Assembly: GCF_014647315.1 (NCBI RefSeq)
Contig: NZ_BMOY01000006.1
Coordinates: forward strand, 21,439-85,438
Reading direction: 5' to 3'
DNA length: 64,000 nucleotides
Source of the DNA: Paenalicyclobacillus cellulosilyticus
GTDB lineage: Bacteria; Bacillota; Bacilli; Alicyclobacillales; Alicyclobacillaceae
A model generated the notes under the pieces. It did no database searches and was not told the origin of the DNA. It worked only from the letters and a program-made list of their open reading frames with translations. The position numbers were made by a program, and so were the translations under genes. Below, piece after piece: positions 37,490 to 51,364 of this stretch. Position 1 is the first letter of the stretch, and every line of letters begins with the position of its first letter.

Positions 37490-38173
37490 ATGGTGGCGTG
37501 GGATCTCTTCAGCTTCGTCGGCGTCATGGCGTATGCTGCGAGCGGTGCTGTGGTTGCGATAGAGGAACAGTACGACATGTTCGGCGTCTGCGTGCTCGGC
37601 TTTGTCACCTCATTCGGCGGCGGGATCCTGAGGAACGTGGTCGTCGGGATCCCGTTGAAGAGCTTCTGGTCTCAGACGAGCATGTTCTTAGCAGCATTTG
37701 GAACACTGGTGGCCATCTTGCTTCTGCCGACGCGCTGGTTGCTGCACGGAAAACGGTGGATTGTCGTCTTTGACGCCATCGGGTTATCCGCCTTCGCCAT
37801 CCAGGGTGCATTGTACGCAAAACAGATGCACTACCCGCTCATCGCCGTGGTGATGGCCGCGGTGTTGACCGGCATCGGCGGCGGTCTCATCCGCGATGTG
37901 CTGGCAGGGCGCAAGCCGTTTGTCCTGCGCGAGGAGATCTACGCCGTCTGGGCGATGCTGGCCGGTTTGGTGATTGGCCTGGGATGGGTGGACGGCCGTC
38001 ATCCAGTGCGGTTGTATGTGCTGTTTGCAGCCATCTTTGCGCTGCGCCTGCTCTCCGTCTGGCGCAATTGGCACATCCCGCGCAAGCCATTCCGAACCCC
38101 TCGCCTGGCCGGCCGGCCGCAACCGGCGGCCAGCGCAGAGGGTGAAATCCATGGCAGGCCCGGTTCGGTTTGA
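37490..38173 (+). CDS. UPF0126 (TRIC-like) membrane protein
   Basis: A 227-residue membrane protein with about seven helices arranged as two repeats. Each repeat holds a Gly-rich helix break: FVTSFGGGILRNVVVG near residue 40 and VLTGIGGGLIRDVLAG near 127, the hallmark of the UPF0126/YicG family. Related TRIC channels conduct K+; the role here is unproven. The ATG at 37490 was preferred because GAGAGG lies 4 bases upstream; an ATG at 37466 lacks a site. A hydrophilic C-terminal tail of about 35 residues is present. Confidence 0.85.
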   Translation: MVAWDLFSFVGVMAYAASGAVVAIEEQYDMFGVCVLGFVTSFGGGILRNVVVGIPLKSFWSQTSMFLAAFGTLVAILLLPTRWLLHGKRWIVVFDAIGLSAFAIQGALYAKQMHYPLIAVVMAAVLTGIGGGLIRDVLAGRKPFVLREEIYAVWAMLAGLVIGLGWVDGRHPVRLYVLFAAIFALRLLSVWRNWHIPRKPFRTPRLAGRPQPAASAEGEIHGRPGSV

Positions 38174-38295
38174 TACGCCAACTGGGCAAAGATGCGGGAC
38201 GCTTGGATGCACTGCGGGTGCACCGCCGTAAGCCGTGCGTTCGGACACCCGCGACGCCTTGGCACGTACACCACCTTCGCGGGAGGGGAGCCAAG

Positions 38296-38760
38296 ATGAA
38301 GAGAATCCGCCTGCGCGGCCACCACCTGTTGTGTCTGCTCGGCTATCGCGGGATGGGCTACTCTGCGGCGTTCACAGCCAACATGACGCGCATTCACGCC
38401 ACACTGCGCCGCCAGCCCGACACCCTCGTCGAGCTCGTGGACGGCCCCGACGACTTGTGCGATCACTTTCCACCCGACCAACCGCGCCACTGCGAAGACG
38501 GAAACGTCCAGCGACGAGACGCGGCCGTCCTCGCCCAATCCGGCCTATCTCCCGGCGACATGCGGCCATGGCGAGAACTTGAGGTGGTGCTCGGCGCACG
38601 TTTTGTACCCGCCGATATCCCGCGCTTGTGCAGTACCTGTCCATGGCTGCCATACGGGGTGTGTGAAGACGGCCTGCGCCGCATCCGGGCCGGGGAAGGG
38701 TTGTTTCCTGTCGGAGATGGGACGCATGATGCGACGAGGAACACGTCTTGCTTTTCATGA
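38296..38760 (+). CDS. DUF1284 cysteine-rich protein
   Basis: A 154-residue soluble protein opening with KRIRLRGHHLLCLLGYRGMGYS, the DUF1284 signature. Seven cysteines include a CSTCPWLPYGVC cluster near residue 116, suggesting an iron-sulfur or zinc site. Function unknown in the family. The ATG follows GGGAGGGGAGCCAAG. Its stop overlaps the end of the rlmD gene by six bases on the opposite strand. Confidence 0.75.
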   Translation: MKRIRLRGHHLLCLLGYRGMGYSAAFTANMTRIHATLRRQPDTLVELVDGPDDLCDHFPPDQPRHCEDGNVQRRDAAVLAQSGLSPGDMRPWRELEVVLGARFVPADIPRLCSTCPWLPYGVCEDGLRRIRAGEGLFPVGDGTHDATRNTSCFS

Positions 38761-40206
38761 CGCACCGGACAAATCCAGCAAGGCGCAACACTCGATGTGG
38801 CTCGTCTGGGGAAACATGTCCACCGGTTGCACCCGGCGCACCACAAAGCCCCCGTCCGCCAGTACGCGCAGGTCGCGGGCGAGGGTGGCCGGGTTGCACG
38901 ACACGTAGATGATGCGGCGCGGGCGAGCGGCCACCACCGCCGCCAGCACCTGGGGCGCACACCCTTTGCGCGGCGGATCGAGCACCACCACATCGAAGTG
39001 CTCCTGGGTGCAGAGCCTGGGCAGAATGCGCTCCACCGCCCCCGTGAGGAACACCGCGTGGGCGATCCCGTTGTGCGCCGCGTTGCGGCGCGCGTCCGCC
39101 ACCGCCGCCGGCACCTGCTCCACACCCACCACCTTGCGCGCCTGCCGCGCCAAGACCAGGGCGATGGTCCCCGTGCCACAGTACGCGTCGAGGACCACGT
39201 CCGTCGGCTGCAGCGCTGCCGCCTGCACCACCTGGGCATAGAGGACGCGCGCTTGGGCGGTGTTCACCTGAAAGAACGACCGCGGGGAGATGAGAAACTC
39301 CAGCCCTTCGATGCGCTCCGTGAGCGCGGCCTTGCCGCCGAGCACTTCCACGGTCGGGCCCCAGACGGGCCCGGTCCGGTACGGCTGCACCGTCCGGCAG
39401 ACGCTCACCACGCGGGGAAGCGCAAGCAGATCATCCACCACCTGGCGCAGGTCGAGATCCTGCCGCGCCGCGACGAGCACCACCATCTGCTCGCCGGTCG
39501 TATACGACTCGCGGACGATGAGGTGATGCACGTCCGCTGCGGCCGGGCCGAGGGCGTCTGCCAGCACACGCACCACCGCGCGGACGGTCTGTTCCATCGC
39601 CGCACTGGCCAGGTGACACGCCTCCGTCGGCACCAGTTCGTGGCTTCCCATGGCAAAAAAGCCGGCCGTCAACCGGCCAGGCGGATCCGTCCACCGCAGA
39701 GGTACCTGGATCTGGTTCCGGTACCGCCACGGGTTGTCCATCCCGAGCACCGGCGCCACCGGCACGTCCGCCAAGCGGCCAATCCGCCGCAGCGCCGCCT
39801 CCACCACGCGCCGCTTGTGCTCAAGCTGCCGCGGGTATGCCAAGTGCTGCAACTGACAGCCGCCGCATGCACCGAACACCGCGCACTTGGGCAGGACGCG
39901 CCCCGTGTCCGCCATCGCATACCCATTCCCGTCCGTCGCCACGGTGGCAGCCGCCGGTCCGCGGCGGCCTTCGTACTGCGCTCCCTCTGCCGCGTCTTGG
40001 CGCGCAGCCGTGGTGGGCACAGGTTCCGGCGCCGAGACGAGGCGGGCGCGCCCGTAGCGGCGCGCCACCTGCGTCACTTCCACCCATGCCTGCTCCCCCG
40101 GCAGAAGGCCGGGCACGAACACCGTCAGCCCGTCGATGTACGCGATGCCTTCCCCGTCGTCGTTCAACCGCACCGCTGTGGCCAGATGCCGTTCGCCTGC
40201 ACGCAT
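38755..40206 (-). CDS. rlmD: 23S rRNA (uracil-5-)-methyltransferase RlmD family (TrmA/RumA-like)
   Basis: A 483-residue SAM-dependent methyltransferase. An N-terminal TRAM domain is followed by a variable linker (about 65-105) and an iron-sulfur cluster site (C108-x5-C114-x2-C117 and a later ACH). The methyltransferase domain has VLDAYCGTGTIALVLA for SAM, VVLDPPRKGC and SCNPATLARDL with the catalytic Cys. It makes m5U in 23S rRNA in close relatives; the exact uridine cannot be told. The ATG follows GGAGGAACGGC. Convergent with the DUF1284 gene. Confidence 0.9.
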   Translation of the reverse strand: MRAGERHLATAVRLNDDGEGIAYIDGLTVFVPGLLPGEQAWVEVTQVARRYGRARLVSAPEPVPTTAARQDAAEGAQYEGRRGPAAATVATDGNGYAMADTGRVLPKCAVFGACGGCQLQHLAYPRQLEHKRRVVEAALRRIGRLADVPVAPVLGMDNPWRYRNQIQVPLRWTDPPGRLTAGFFAMGSHELVPTEACHLASAAMEQTVRAVVRVLADALGPAAADVHHLIVRESYTTGEQMVVLVAARQDLDLRQVVDDLLALPRVVSVCRTVQPYRTGPVWGPTVEVLGGKAALTERIEGLEFLISPRSFFQVNTAQARVLYAQVVQAAALQPTDVVLDAYCGTGTIALVLARQARKVVGVEQVPAAVADARRNAAHNGIAHAVFLTGAVERILPRLCTQEHFDVVVLDPPRKGCAPQVLAAVVAARPRRIIYVSCNPATLARDLRVLADGGFVVRRVQPVDMFPQTSHIECCALLDLSGAS

Positions 40207-40304
40207 GCCGTTCCTCCGCGTCCATCGTGTTGACCTTGGCGTTCAACCGAAGTGCCGCGCCAACGGCGGCCGCGCCCGCGGCGCCTTCCCCACGCCACGC
40301 CGGC

Positions 40305-41750
40305 TCAGGCGTTCCCGCCCGGCTTGCCGAGCCGCTCGAGGAGGAGCTTGTTGACCACCGCCGGATTGGCCTTACCTTTCGTCGCCTTCATGATCTGGCC
40401 GACCAGCGCCCCGAGCGCCTTCTCCTTGCCGCCCTGGTAATCGGCGACCGACTTCGGGTTGTTGGCGATGACCTCGTCGACGATGCCCAAAAGCGCCGCC
40501 TCGTCGCTGATCTGCTCCATCCCGAGCTCCTTGATGAGCACCGGCGCGTCCTTGCCCGTCTCACACATCGCTTTGAAGACCTCGCGCGCCTGCTTGATGG
40601 AGATGGTGCCCTTGTCCACTTCGGCGATGAGCCCCGCCAGCTGCGCCGGACGCACCGGCGAGTCCGCCACGCTCAGGTTGTTGGCGTTCAGGTACCCGAG
40701 CAGGTCGCTCATCACCCAGTTGCTCGCCGCTTTCGGATCGGCACCTGCAGCCACCACCTGCTCAAAATAGGCCGCCACGCCCGGATCGGACGTGAGCACG
40801 CCCGCGTCGTACGCAGGCAGGTTGAGCTCCCGCATGTAGCGATCCCGCTTCGCGAGCGGCAGCTCCGGCACGGTCGCCCGCACCCGTGCCAGCCATTCGT
40901 CGTCGATGTGCAGACGCACCAGATCCGGCTCGGGGAAGTAGCGGTAGTCGTGCGCCTCTTCCTTCGTCCGCATGGACACGGTGGTCTGCGTGGCCTCGTC
41001 AAACCGGCGCGTCTCCTGCACCACCTTGCCGCCGCTGCGCAGGATGGCCGTCTGCCGCTCGACTTCGTACTCAAGCGCCTTCTGCACGAACCGGAACGAG
41101 TTGATGTTTTTGAGCTCCGTCTTCTCGCCGAACGCCGCTTGTCCCACCGGGCGCAGCGAGATGTTGGCGTCGCAGCGCAGCGACCCTTCCTCCATCTTGC
41201 AATCCGACACGTCGCAGTACTGCATGATGCTGCGGATGGTTTCCAGGTACAGCCGCGCCTCCTCCGGCGAGCGGATGTCCGGCTTCGACACAATCTCAAT
41301 CAACGGCACGCCGGTCCGGTTGTAGTCGACGAGAGAGTGACTGCCGTCCGGCGCGTGCATCGACTTGCCCGCATCCTCCTCCAGGTGGACGCGCACGATG
41401 CCAATCCGCTTCCGCTCGCCGCCCACCTCAATCTCCACATACCCATCCTCGCCGATGGGCTGGTCGTACTGGGAGATCTGATACCCCTTCGGCAGGTCGG
41501 GGTAAAAGTAGTTCTTGCGGTCGAACTTGCAATCCTGATTGATCCGGCAGTTGAGCGCCAGCGCGGCACGCAGCGCCAACTCCACCGCCTGCCGGTTGAG
41601 CACCGGCAGGGTCCCGGGATGGCCCATGCACACCGGGCAGACGTTGGTGTTCGGCGGCGCGCCGAACGTGGTCTCGCAGCCGCAAAAGATCTTCGTCTTC
41701 GTCTTCAGCTCGACGTGGACTTCCAGTCCGATGACCGTCTCGAAGTTCAT
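40305..41750 (-). CDS. gatB: Asp/Glu-tRNA(Asn/Gln) amidotransferase subunit B
   Basis: A 481-residue GatB. The N-terminal cradle domain starts [23 protein letters not shown] with zinc-site cysteines CGCET and CPVCMGHPG, then [16 protein letters not shown] helical linker and the C-terminal YqeY-like tail bind the tRNA elbow. GatB phosphorylates the tRNA-bound acid and GatA supplies ammonia. The start overlaps the gatA stop in ATGA, with GGAGGGT upstream. It permits Gln-tRNA and Asn-tRNA formation without dedicated synthetases. Confidence 0.98.
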   Translation of the reverse strand: MNFETVIGLEVHVELKTKTKIFCGCETTFGAPPNTNVCPVCMGHPGTLPVLNRQAVELALRAALALNCRINQDCKFDRKNYFYPDLPKGYQISQYDQPIGEDGYVEIEVGGERKRIGIVRVHLEEDAGKSMHAPDGSHSLVDYNRTGVPLIEIVSKPDIRSPEEARLYLETIRSIMQYCDVSDCKMEEGSLRCDANISLRPVGQAAFGEKTELKNINSFRFVQKALEYEVERQTAILRSGGKVVQETRRFDEATQTTVSMRTKEEAHDYRYFPEPDLVRLHIDDEWLARVRATVPELPLAKRDRYMRELNLPAYDAGVLTSDPGVAAYFEQVVAAGADPKAASNWVMSDLLGYLNANNLSVADSPVRPAQLAGLIAEVDKGTISIKQAREVFKAMCETGKDAPVLIKELGMEQISDEAALLGIVDEVIANNPKSVADYQGGKEKALGALVGQIMKATKGKANPAVVNKLLLERLGKPGGNA

Positions 41751-43198
41751 CGCGCAGCACCCTCCACATCCGGCACCGGCAGTTCGAACCCGCGCACCTG
41801 CTCGTACGCGCGCGCCACCCGCAGCAGCGTCCGTTCATCGAACGCCTTGGCCAGGATCTGCAGTCCAATCGGCAGGCCTTGCGACGACAGGCCGCACGGG
41901 ACGCTGATGCCCGGCAAGCCCGCCAGATTGGCCGGGATGGTGTACAGGTCGTTCAGATACATCTGCAGCGGGTTGTCGATCTTCTCCCCCAGGCGGAACG
42001 CGGTCGTCGGCGCTGTCGGCGTGACAATCACGTCGCAGCGTGCAAACGCCGCCTCGAAGTCCTGGCGGATGAGCGTCCGCATCTGCTGCGCCCGCTTGTA
42101 GTACGCGTCGTAGTACCCGGACGAGAGGGCGTATGTGCCGATGATGATGCGGCGCTTGACCTCCGTCCCGAACCCTTCGCTGCGCGTCCGCTCGTACGTT
42201 TCCACCAGCGAGTCGGTCTCCACGCGCAATCCGTAGCGCACCCCGTCGTAGCGCGCCAGGTTGGACGACGCCTCCGCCGGCGCGATGAGGTAATACGTCG
42301 CCACCGCGTACTGGCAGTGCGGCAGGCTGACCTCCACCACCTCCGCCCCGGCGCGCGCGAGGGCGGCGACCGCCGCATCGACCGCCCGCTTCACCTCCGG
42401 ATCGAGCCCGGTGGTGTCGATGTCGGTGACGACCCCAATCCGCAACCCTTGCACACCCGCATCGAGACCTTGCGTAAAGTCCTCCGCCGGCAACGGGGCG
42501 GATGTGGAATCGAGCGGATCGTGCCCGCAGATGGCGTTCAATACCCACGCCGCGTCCTCCACCGTGCGCGTGAACGGGCCAATCTGGTCGAGCGAGGACG
42601 CAAACGCGATGAGCCCGTAACGGGAGACGCGCCCGTAGGTCGGCTTGAGCCCGACCACGCCGCAAAACGCGGCCGGCTGCCGGATGGAGCCGCCGGTGTC
42701 CGAGCCGAGGGCGAACGGCACCATGCCCGCCGCCACCGCCGCGGCCGATCCGCCGCTCGACCCGCCGGGAACGCGCTCAAGGTCAAACGGGTTGCGCGTC
42801 TTTTGAAACGCCGAGTTCTCTGTGGACGAACCCATGGCGAACTCGTCGAGGTTGGTTTTCCCGACGAGCACCGCGCCGGTTTCCGCCAGTTTGCGGGCCA
42901 CGGTCGCCGAGTACGGCGGGACGTAGTTGGCGAGGATGCGGCTCGCCGCCGTGGTCCGCAATCCCTCGGTGCATATGTTGTCCTTGAGGGCATACGGCAC
43001 GCCGAACAACGGATGATCCGGCGCCCGTTCGTCAAGCGCCCGCGCCTTCGCCAGCGCCTGCTCGTCCAGCGCCAAAAACGCACCGATGCGCCCATCCAGG
43101 CGCTCAATCCGTTCGAGCGCCCTCTCTACCCACTCGGACGGCTTGCTCTCTCGTTTGCGGATGGATTCCATTACCTGCTTGACCGTATGTACCGCCAT
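41747..43198 (-). CDS. gatA: Asp/Glu-tRNA(Asn/Gln) amidotransferase subunit A
   Basis: A 483-residue amidase-signature enzyme with the Ser-cisSer-Lys triad: Lys72 (YALKDNIC), Ser147 (PGGSSGGS) and Ser171 (SDTGGSIRQ). It hydrolyses glutamine and passes ammonia to GatB. The ATG follows GAGGGGTGAGCC, three bases after the gatC stop. Classic gatC-gatA-gatB order. Confidence 0.98.
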   Translation of the reverse strand: MAVHTVKQVMESIRKRESKPSEWVERALERIERLDGRIGAFLALDEQALAKARALDERAPDHPLFGVPYALKDNICTEGLRTTAASRILANYVPPYSATVARKLAETGAVLVGKTNLDEFAMGSSTENSAFQKTRNPFDLERVPGGSSGGSAAAVAAGMVPFALGSDTGGSIRQPAAFCGVVGLKPTYGRVSRYGLIAFASSLDQIGPFTRTVEDAAWVLNAICGHDPLDSTSAPLPAEDFTQGLDAGVQGLRIGVVTDIDTTGLDPEVKRAVDAAVAALARAGAEVVEVSLPHCQYAVATYYLIAPAEASSNLARYDGVRYGLRVETDSLVETYERTRSEGFGTEVKRRIIIGTYALSSGYYDAYYKRAQQMRTLIRQDFEAAFARCDVIVTPTAPTTAFRLGEKIDNPLQMYLNDLYTIPANLAGLPGISVPCGLSSQGLPIGLQILAKAFDERTLLRVARAYEQVRGFELPVPDVEGAAR

Positions 43199-43201
43199 GG
43201 C

Positions 43202-43495
43202 TCACCCCTCCAATACCGCGGGCACCCGCACCTGTTCACCGTCCGTGTCGGGCGCGTTGGCGAGCATCACTTCGCGCGGGAAGCTCTTGCGCGGCTCGTC
43301 CTCGCGCAACACATTGAAAAGCGGAAACGGATGGCTGGTCGGTGCGACCCCCTTCAGATCCACCTCCTGCAGCTGTTCGGCGTAGCTCAAGATCTCGTCC
43401 AACTGCGGCGCCAGACGCTGCGCTTCTTCGTCGCTCACCGCCAGCCGGGCGAGCTTGGCCACCTGGCGCACCGTGTCTTCGCTGATCCTCACCAT
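43202..43495 (-). CDS. gatC: Asp/Glu-tRNA(Asn/Gln) amidotransferase subunit C
   Basis: A 97-residue GatC. The N-terminal helix pair VRQVAKLARLAVSDEEAQRL and the PLFNVLREDEPRKS segment that wraps the GatA-GatB interface are both present. The ATG at 43495 follows AAGGAGGCGTTGG. First gene of gatCAB; the promoter probably lies in the roughly 195 bases upstream, where none is obvious. Confidence 0.96.
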   Translation of the reverse strand: MVRISEDTVRQVAKLARLAVSDEEAQRLAPQLDEILSYAEQLQEVDLKGVAPTSHPFPLFNVLREDEPRKSFPREVMLANAPDTDGEQVRVPAVLEG

Positions 43496-43691
43496 CCAAC
43501 GCCTCCTTACCCTGCCAAAGGTCTGGACACGGCCGGCGCATCGCACCACGTCGCCCGGCCGCACACCGTGCCACATGAAAACCCATCGCGATGACCAGGC
43601 ACGAAAAAAGGACGGCGGCCACGCCCCGGCAGCCGCCGCATGCGTCCTGTCCCGCGCCCTTGGCACCGCCCTTGGAACATGAAATGTCCGT

Positions 43692-44660
43692 TCAGCGGGC
43701 GACCAACTGGATCACGATGGACGTCAACGAGAAGCAGATGCCGACCAGATACAAGAATACCACAGTTTGAATCTGGCTGAGGCCGGCGCGCATCAGCATG
43801 TGGAAGGTATGGCCCTTGTCCGCCACGTACAGCGGACGATTTTCGCGGAACCGCCGGATCATCACCCACAAGGTGTCGAGGATGGGCACACCGAGCGCCA
43901 ATACCGGGACCACCAGCGAGACGAGCGTGGCGCTCTTGAACGCCCCGTCCACCGCGATGGCGGCCAAGACATAGCCCAAGAAGGTCGCACCGGCATCGCC
44001 CATGAAAATGCGGGCTGGGAAAAAGTTGTGGCGGAGAAAACCGAGGGCGCTGCCCATCAGGACGATGGCAAACACGGCCATCGCCGTCTGGCCTTTGAGC
44101 ATGGCGATGAAGAACAGCGTCACCGCGGAAATCGCGGACAACCCGGCCGCCAACCCGTCCACCCCGTCCAGGAAGTTGATCATGTTCGTGATGGCAACCA
44201 CCCACAAGACCGTCGCCGGGACGGACAGCCAGAGCGGAAAGGCGAAGTAACCGTGCTGAAACGGCAGGTTGACGCCGTTGATGTTGATGCCGAACAAGAC
44301 GAGGATGCAGGCGGCCAACACCTGCGTCAAAAGCTTTGGCCAGGCTTTGAAGTCCTTGCCGTGCGTCTTGTAGTAGTCATCGAGGATACCGATGGCGAAG
44401 ATAAACAAACCGCCGAGGGCGATGCCCCAGAAGGTGTGTCCGCCTGGTCCGAACAATCCCGCCGTGACCACGAAGCTGAAGTAGATGGAGAGTCCGCCCA
44501 ACAGCGGTACGGGCTGCGTGTGGATCTTGCGGTGATTCGGGCGGTCCACAAATCCTATCTTCAGCGCCCAACGCCGGATGAACGGGATGGACCCGTACGC
44601 CAGCAGGAAGGCGACGAGGAAGCTCGCGATGTAATACCACATGGGCAAGGACGGTACCAT
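43692..44660 (-). CDS. tagO: Undecaprenyl-phosphate GlcNAc-1-phosphate transferase (TagO/WecA family)
   Basis: A 322-residue integral membrane enzyme that starts teichoic acid or other wall polymers by loading GlcNAc-1-P onto undecaprenyl phosphate. Motifs are FVDRPNHRKIHTQPVPLLGG, GILDDYY, NMINFLDGVDGLA and FMGDAGATFLGY. The last family motif, usually close to HxHH, reads DKGHTFHML here. About ten helices. The ATG follows GGAGGATCTGTTGC. It stands alone; no teichoic acid genes are adjacent. Confidence 0.9.
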   Translation of the reverse strand: MVPSLPMWYYIASFLVAFLLAYGSIPFIRRWALKIGFVDRPNHRKIHTQPVPLLGGLSIYFSFVVTAGLFGPGGHTFWGIALGGLFIFAIGILDDYYKTHGKDFKAWPKLLTQVLAACILVLFGININGVNLPFQHGYFAFPLWLSVPATVLWVVAITNMINFLDGVDGLAAGLSAISAVTLFFIAMLKGQTAMAVFAIVLMGSALGFLRHNFFPARIFMGDAGATFLGYVLAAIAVDGAFKSATLVSLVVPVLALGVPILDTLWVMIRRFRENRPLYVADKGHTFHMLMRAGLSQIQTVVFLYLVGICFSLTSIVIQLVAR

Positions 44661-44901
44661 GCAACAGATCCTCCACGCACATCGTCATCGCGTTTGCCAG
44701 CCATTGTTCATTATAGCAGAGACGGGCGCCCCACAACATCCCGGATGAATGTATGTCAGAAAATCCCCGAGTTCATCCGGCGTGCGGGCCGGTATGCCGG
44801 CCTGCCCGCGCACATACACATGTCTCATGAGAGGCCGGCCCCGCGGCGGCGCACCCTCGCGGCGGCACAGCCGCACGGCCGGTCCGACAGGAGGGATGCC
44901 C

Positions 44902-45048
44902 ATGACGGCCCATGAGATCGCCCTCGCGTGCATCATCTTGTTGCCAGTCGCCTTCGCGCTCGGGCGCTACTCCACCCGTGTGACGTGGTTCCACGCCCGC
45001 AACGAGGAGCGCCTGACGGTCCAGGAGTTCATGCGCGGCCGCCAATGA
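44902..45048 (+). CDS. Small single-helix membrane protein, unknown
   Basis: A 48-residue protein with one hydrophobic segment (about residues 6-20) followed by a charged tail. The ATG has AGGAGGGATGCCC directly upstream, a near-perfect ribosome binding site, which is the main reason for calling it. It stands alone between the tagO-like gene and ligA. No known family was recognised. Confidence 0.5.
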   Translation: MTAHEIALACIILLPVAFALGRYSTRVTWFHARNEERLTVQEFMRGRQ

Positions 45049-45153
45049 CGGCCGCGCCCGCGCGATACGCCGTCTTCTTCATGCGGCCACGGCCGCGCCT
45101 GCGGCAGCCCGGCCAAGCCGCGGGGGCCGCACCCTGCCGCGACCACATGCCGC

Positions 45154-49669
<4,516 letters not shown>

Positions 49670-49723
49670 CGCGCCCACCTCGCTCCGTGCTACGGTCCAT
49701 TATACCAGGAGTTCGGCGAGCCA

Positions 49724-49753
49724 TTGACTTTTGCGGCGGCGCCGTGCTATATT
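49724..49753 (+). promoter_or_regulatory. Promoter of the tRNA-Pro gene
   Basis: TTGACT and TATATT with an 18-base spacer end 15 bases before the mature 5' end of the tRNA. Confidence 0.7.
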
Positions 49754-49768
49754 AGCTTGCGTCGATGA

Positions 49769-49844
49769 CGGAATGTAGCTCAGGTGGTAGAGCGCACGGT
49801 TCGGGACCGTGAGGTCGCAGGTTCGAGCCCTGTCATTCCGACCA
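49769..49844 (+). tRNA. tRNA-Pro (anticodon CGG)
   Basis: A 76-base cloverleaf: acceptor stem CGGAATG/CATTCCG, D-arm with TAGCTCAGGTGGTAGAGC, anticodon stem CACGG/CCGTG around TTCGGGA (anticodon CGG), T-arm CAGGTTCGAGCCCTG, discriminator A and an encoded CCA. It reads the CCG codon, which is frequent in this GC-rich genome. The 3' 12 bases overlap the end of the opposite-strand deacetylase gene. Confidence 0.97.
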
Positions 49845-50798
49845 TGCCTGTGGCGCCGCCGGGATGGGCGGCGCTTTTGATTTGGCGGGCGTGCCCGCGC
49901 TTGTTCCCGACGCTTCCGCGTCGGCATCCCGCCCTCGTGCCGCGGGTCGCACCAACTGCCCGAGACGCGCGGGGCTCGCCGCACAAGGAAACGACCGGAC
50001 CACCCCGACGTGAAGGTGGATGGGCAAGACGTCAAAACGGTAGCCGCGCGCGCGCAGGTGCCGGATGATGACCGGCAGCGCCTCGGCGGTGCGGCGACTG
50101 TTCGATACCCCGTCGTGGAACAAGACGACCGCGCCTGGACGCGCATCGCGCATCACCGCACGCACAATGGCCATGGTGCTCGTGCCCGGCCGCCAATCCT
50201 GAGAATCTACGCTCCAGAGGGCAATCGGGTGACCAAGCCGGTTGAGCACCCGGCGAGCTTGCGGCGTCACCGCTCCTCCCGGTGGGCGGAAATATAATGG
50301 AAGAATCCCGCTCGCCCGCCGGATGGCCGCATCCGCGCGCCGCACGTCGGCCACCATTTGCGCTTCCGGCTCCTCCGTGATCAACCGATGCACATAACCG
50401 TGGTTGCCTATCTCGTGTCCTTCCGCCCGTTCCCGCCGCACAAGCCACGGATACCAGGTGCTGCGCTCGCCGAGTACGAAAAACGTCGCCCGCACGTGTT
50501 CCCGTTTCAACACGTCGAGGATCAAGGGCGTGTAACGCGGGCTGGGACCGTCATCGAACGTCAGGTACAACACCTTGTCGCCGGGAGCCGCCTTTGCCTT
50601 GACCGCAGCCGCGGCAGCCGCTGGGGCAGCCATGGCCGGGTGCAGAGCGCAGTCTGCCGCCTGCCGCGAGGCCGCCCGCGCCGGCATGGCTGCCGCAGCC
50701 AAGGCCAAACTGACCCCTGTTAGGAAGACGCCTCCAGCCATGAACCCCCAACGGATCGCCGGACGCCGTCGCACCATGCCCGCTCGGCCTCGCTGCAT
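49833..50798 (-). CDS. Secreted polysaccharide deacetylase (NodB family)
   Basis: A 321-residue protein with an N-terminal signal or anchor segment (about residues 15-40). The NodB domain holds YLTFDDGPS (Asp82-Asp83), GHEIGNHGYVH for the metal histidines, FRPPGG and VLFHDG. Such enzymes N- or O-deacetylate peptidoglycan or other wall sugars outside the cell. The ATG at 50798 was kept although GAGAGGGG lies rather far upstream; an ATG at 50777 is an alternative. The C-terminal 50 residues are low complexity, and the last codons run into the tRNA-Pro gene on the other strand. Confidence 0.88.
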   Translation of the reverse strand: MQRGRAGMVRRRPAIRWGFMAGGVFLTGVSLALAAAAMPARAASRQAADCALHPAMAAPAAAAAAVKAKAAPGDKVLYLTFDDGPSPRYTPLILDVLKREHVRATFFVLGERSTWYPWLVRRERAEGHEIGNHGYVHRLITEEPEAQMVADVRRADAAIRRASGILPLYFRPPGGAVTPQARRVLNRLGHPIALWSVDSQDWRPGTSTMAIVRAVMRDARPGAVVLFHDGVSNSRRTAEALPVIIRHLRARGYRFDVLPIHLHVGVVRSFPCAASPARLGQLVRPAARGRDADAEASGTSAGTPAKSKAPPIPAAPQAWSE

Positions 50799-50962
50799 CA
50801 CGGTTCGCCACGCCCCTCTCCGTCGTGCGTGCGATGCACAGTGTATCCCCGCGCAAAGTATCCCCGCGCAGCCAAATGGGCATGCGAGTCGCGGCGAACA
50901 CGCGCATAACCCCGGCGCCGGCCGGAAACCCTGAGCAAGGACGAAGCAAAGGAGACATCCCC

Positions 50963-51355
50963 GTGCGGTATCCACAGACCATCGCAGTGACCGTGCAAAA
51001 CGCGATGCTCAAATGCGCCGGCTTCACCGCTGTGCTGCTCATCGCCGACTACCTGGTGCCGAGTCTCTACGGCGGATCGTGGTGGCGGTCGCTCGCCCCC
51101 ATCCTCGTGACCGCAGGCGTGCTGACCGCCATCGGTGCGCTGGCCGATCTCGTCATCGTCCCGCGCCTTGGCAACCTGCGGAGCCTTCTTCTCGGCTGGC
51201 CCGCGATGGCCGCCATCATCTGGGCGGTGCCGCAGGCCTGGCCGCGGACGCGCATGACCGTGCTCGCAGCCGTCCTCCTTGCCGCGGGCGCCGCTCCGTT
51301 GGAAGCCGCCCTGCACCGGTACGTGGGCGTCAACCTGTTCGGATGGCGGCGCTAA
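50963..51355 (+). CDS. DUF2512 membrane protein
   Basis: A 130-residue protein with four hydrophobic segments, matching the DUF2512 (YndM-like) family of small spore-former membrane proteins. GTG start with AAGGAG 8 bases upstream. Divergent from the deacetylase gene and convergent with the MATE gene, leaving only 9 bases between stops. Function unknown. Confidence 0.7.
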   Translation: MRYPQTIAVTVQNAMLKCAGFTAVLLIADYLVPSLYGGSWWRSLAPILVTAGVLTAIGALADLVIVPRLGNLRSLLLGWPAMAAIIWAVPQAWPRTRMTVLAAVLLAAGAAPLEAALHRYVGVNLFGWRR

Positions 51356-51364
51356 CCCGACCCA

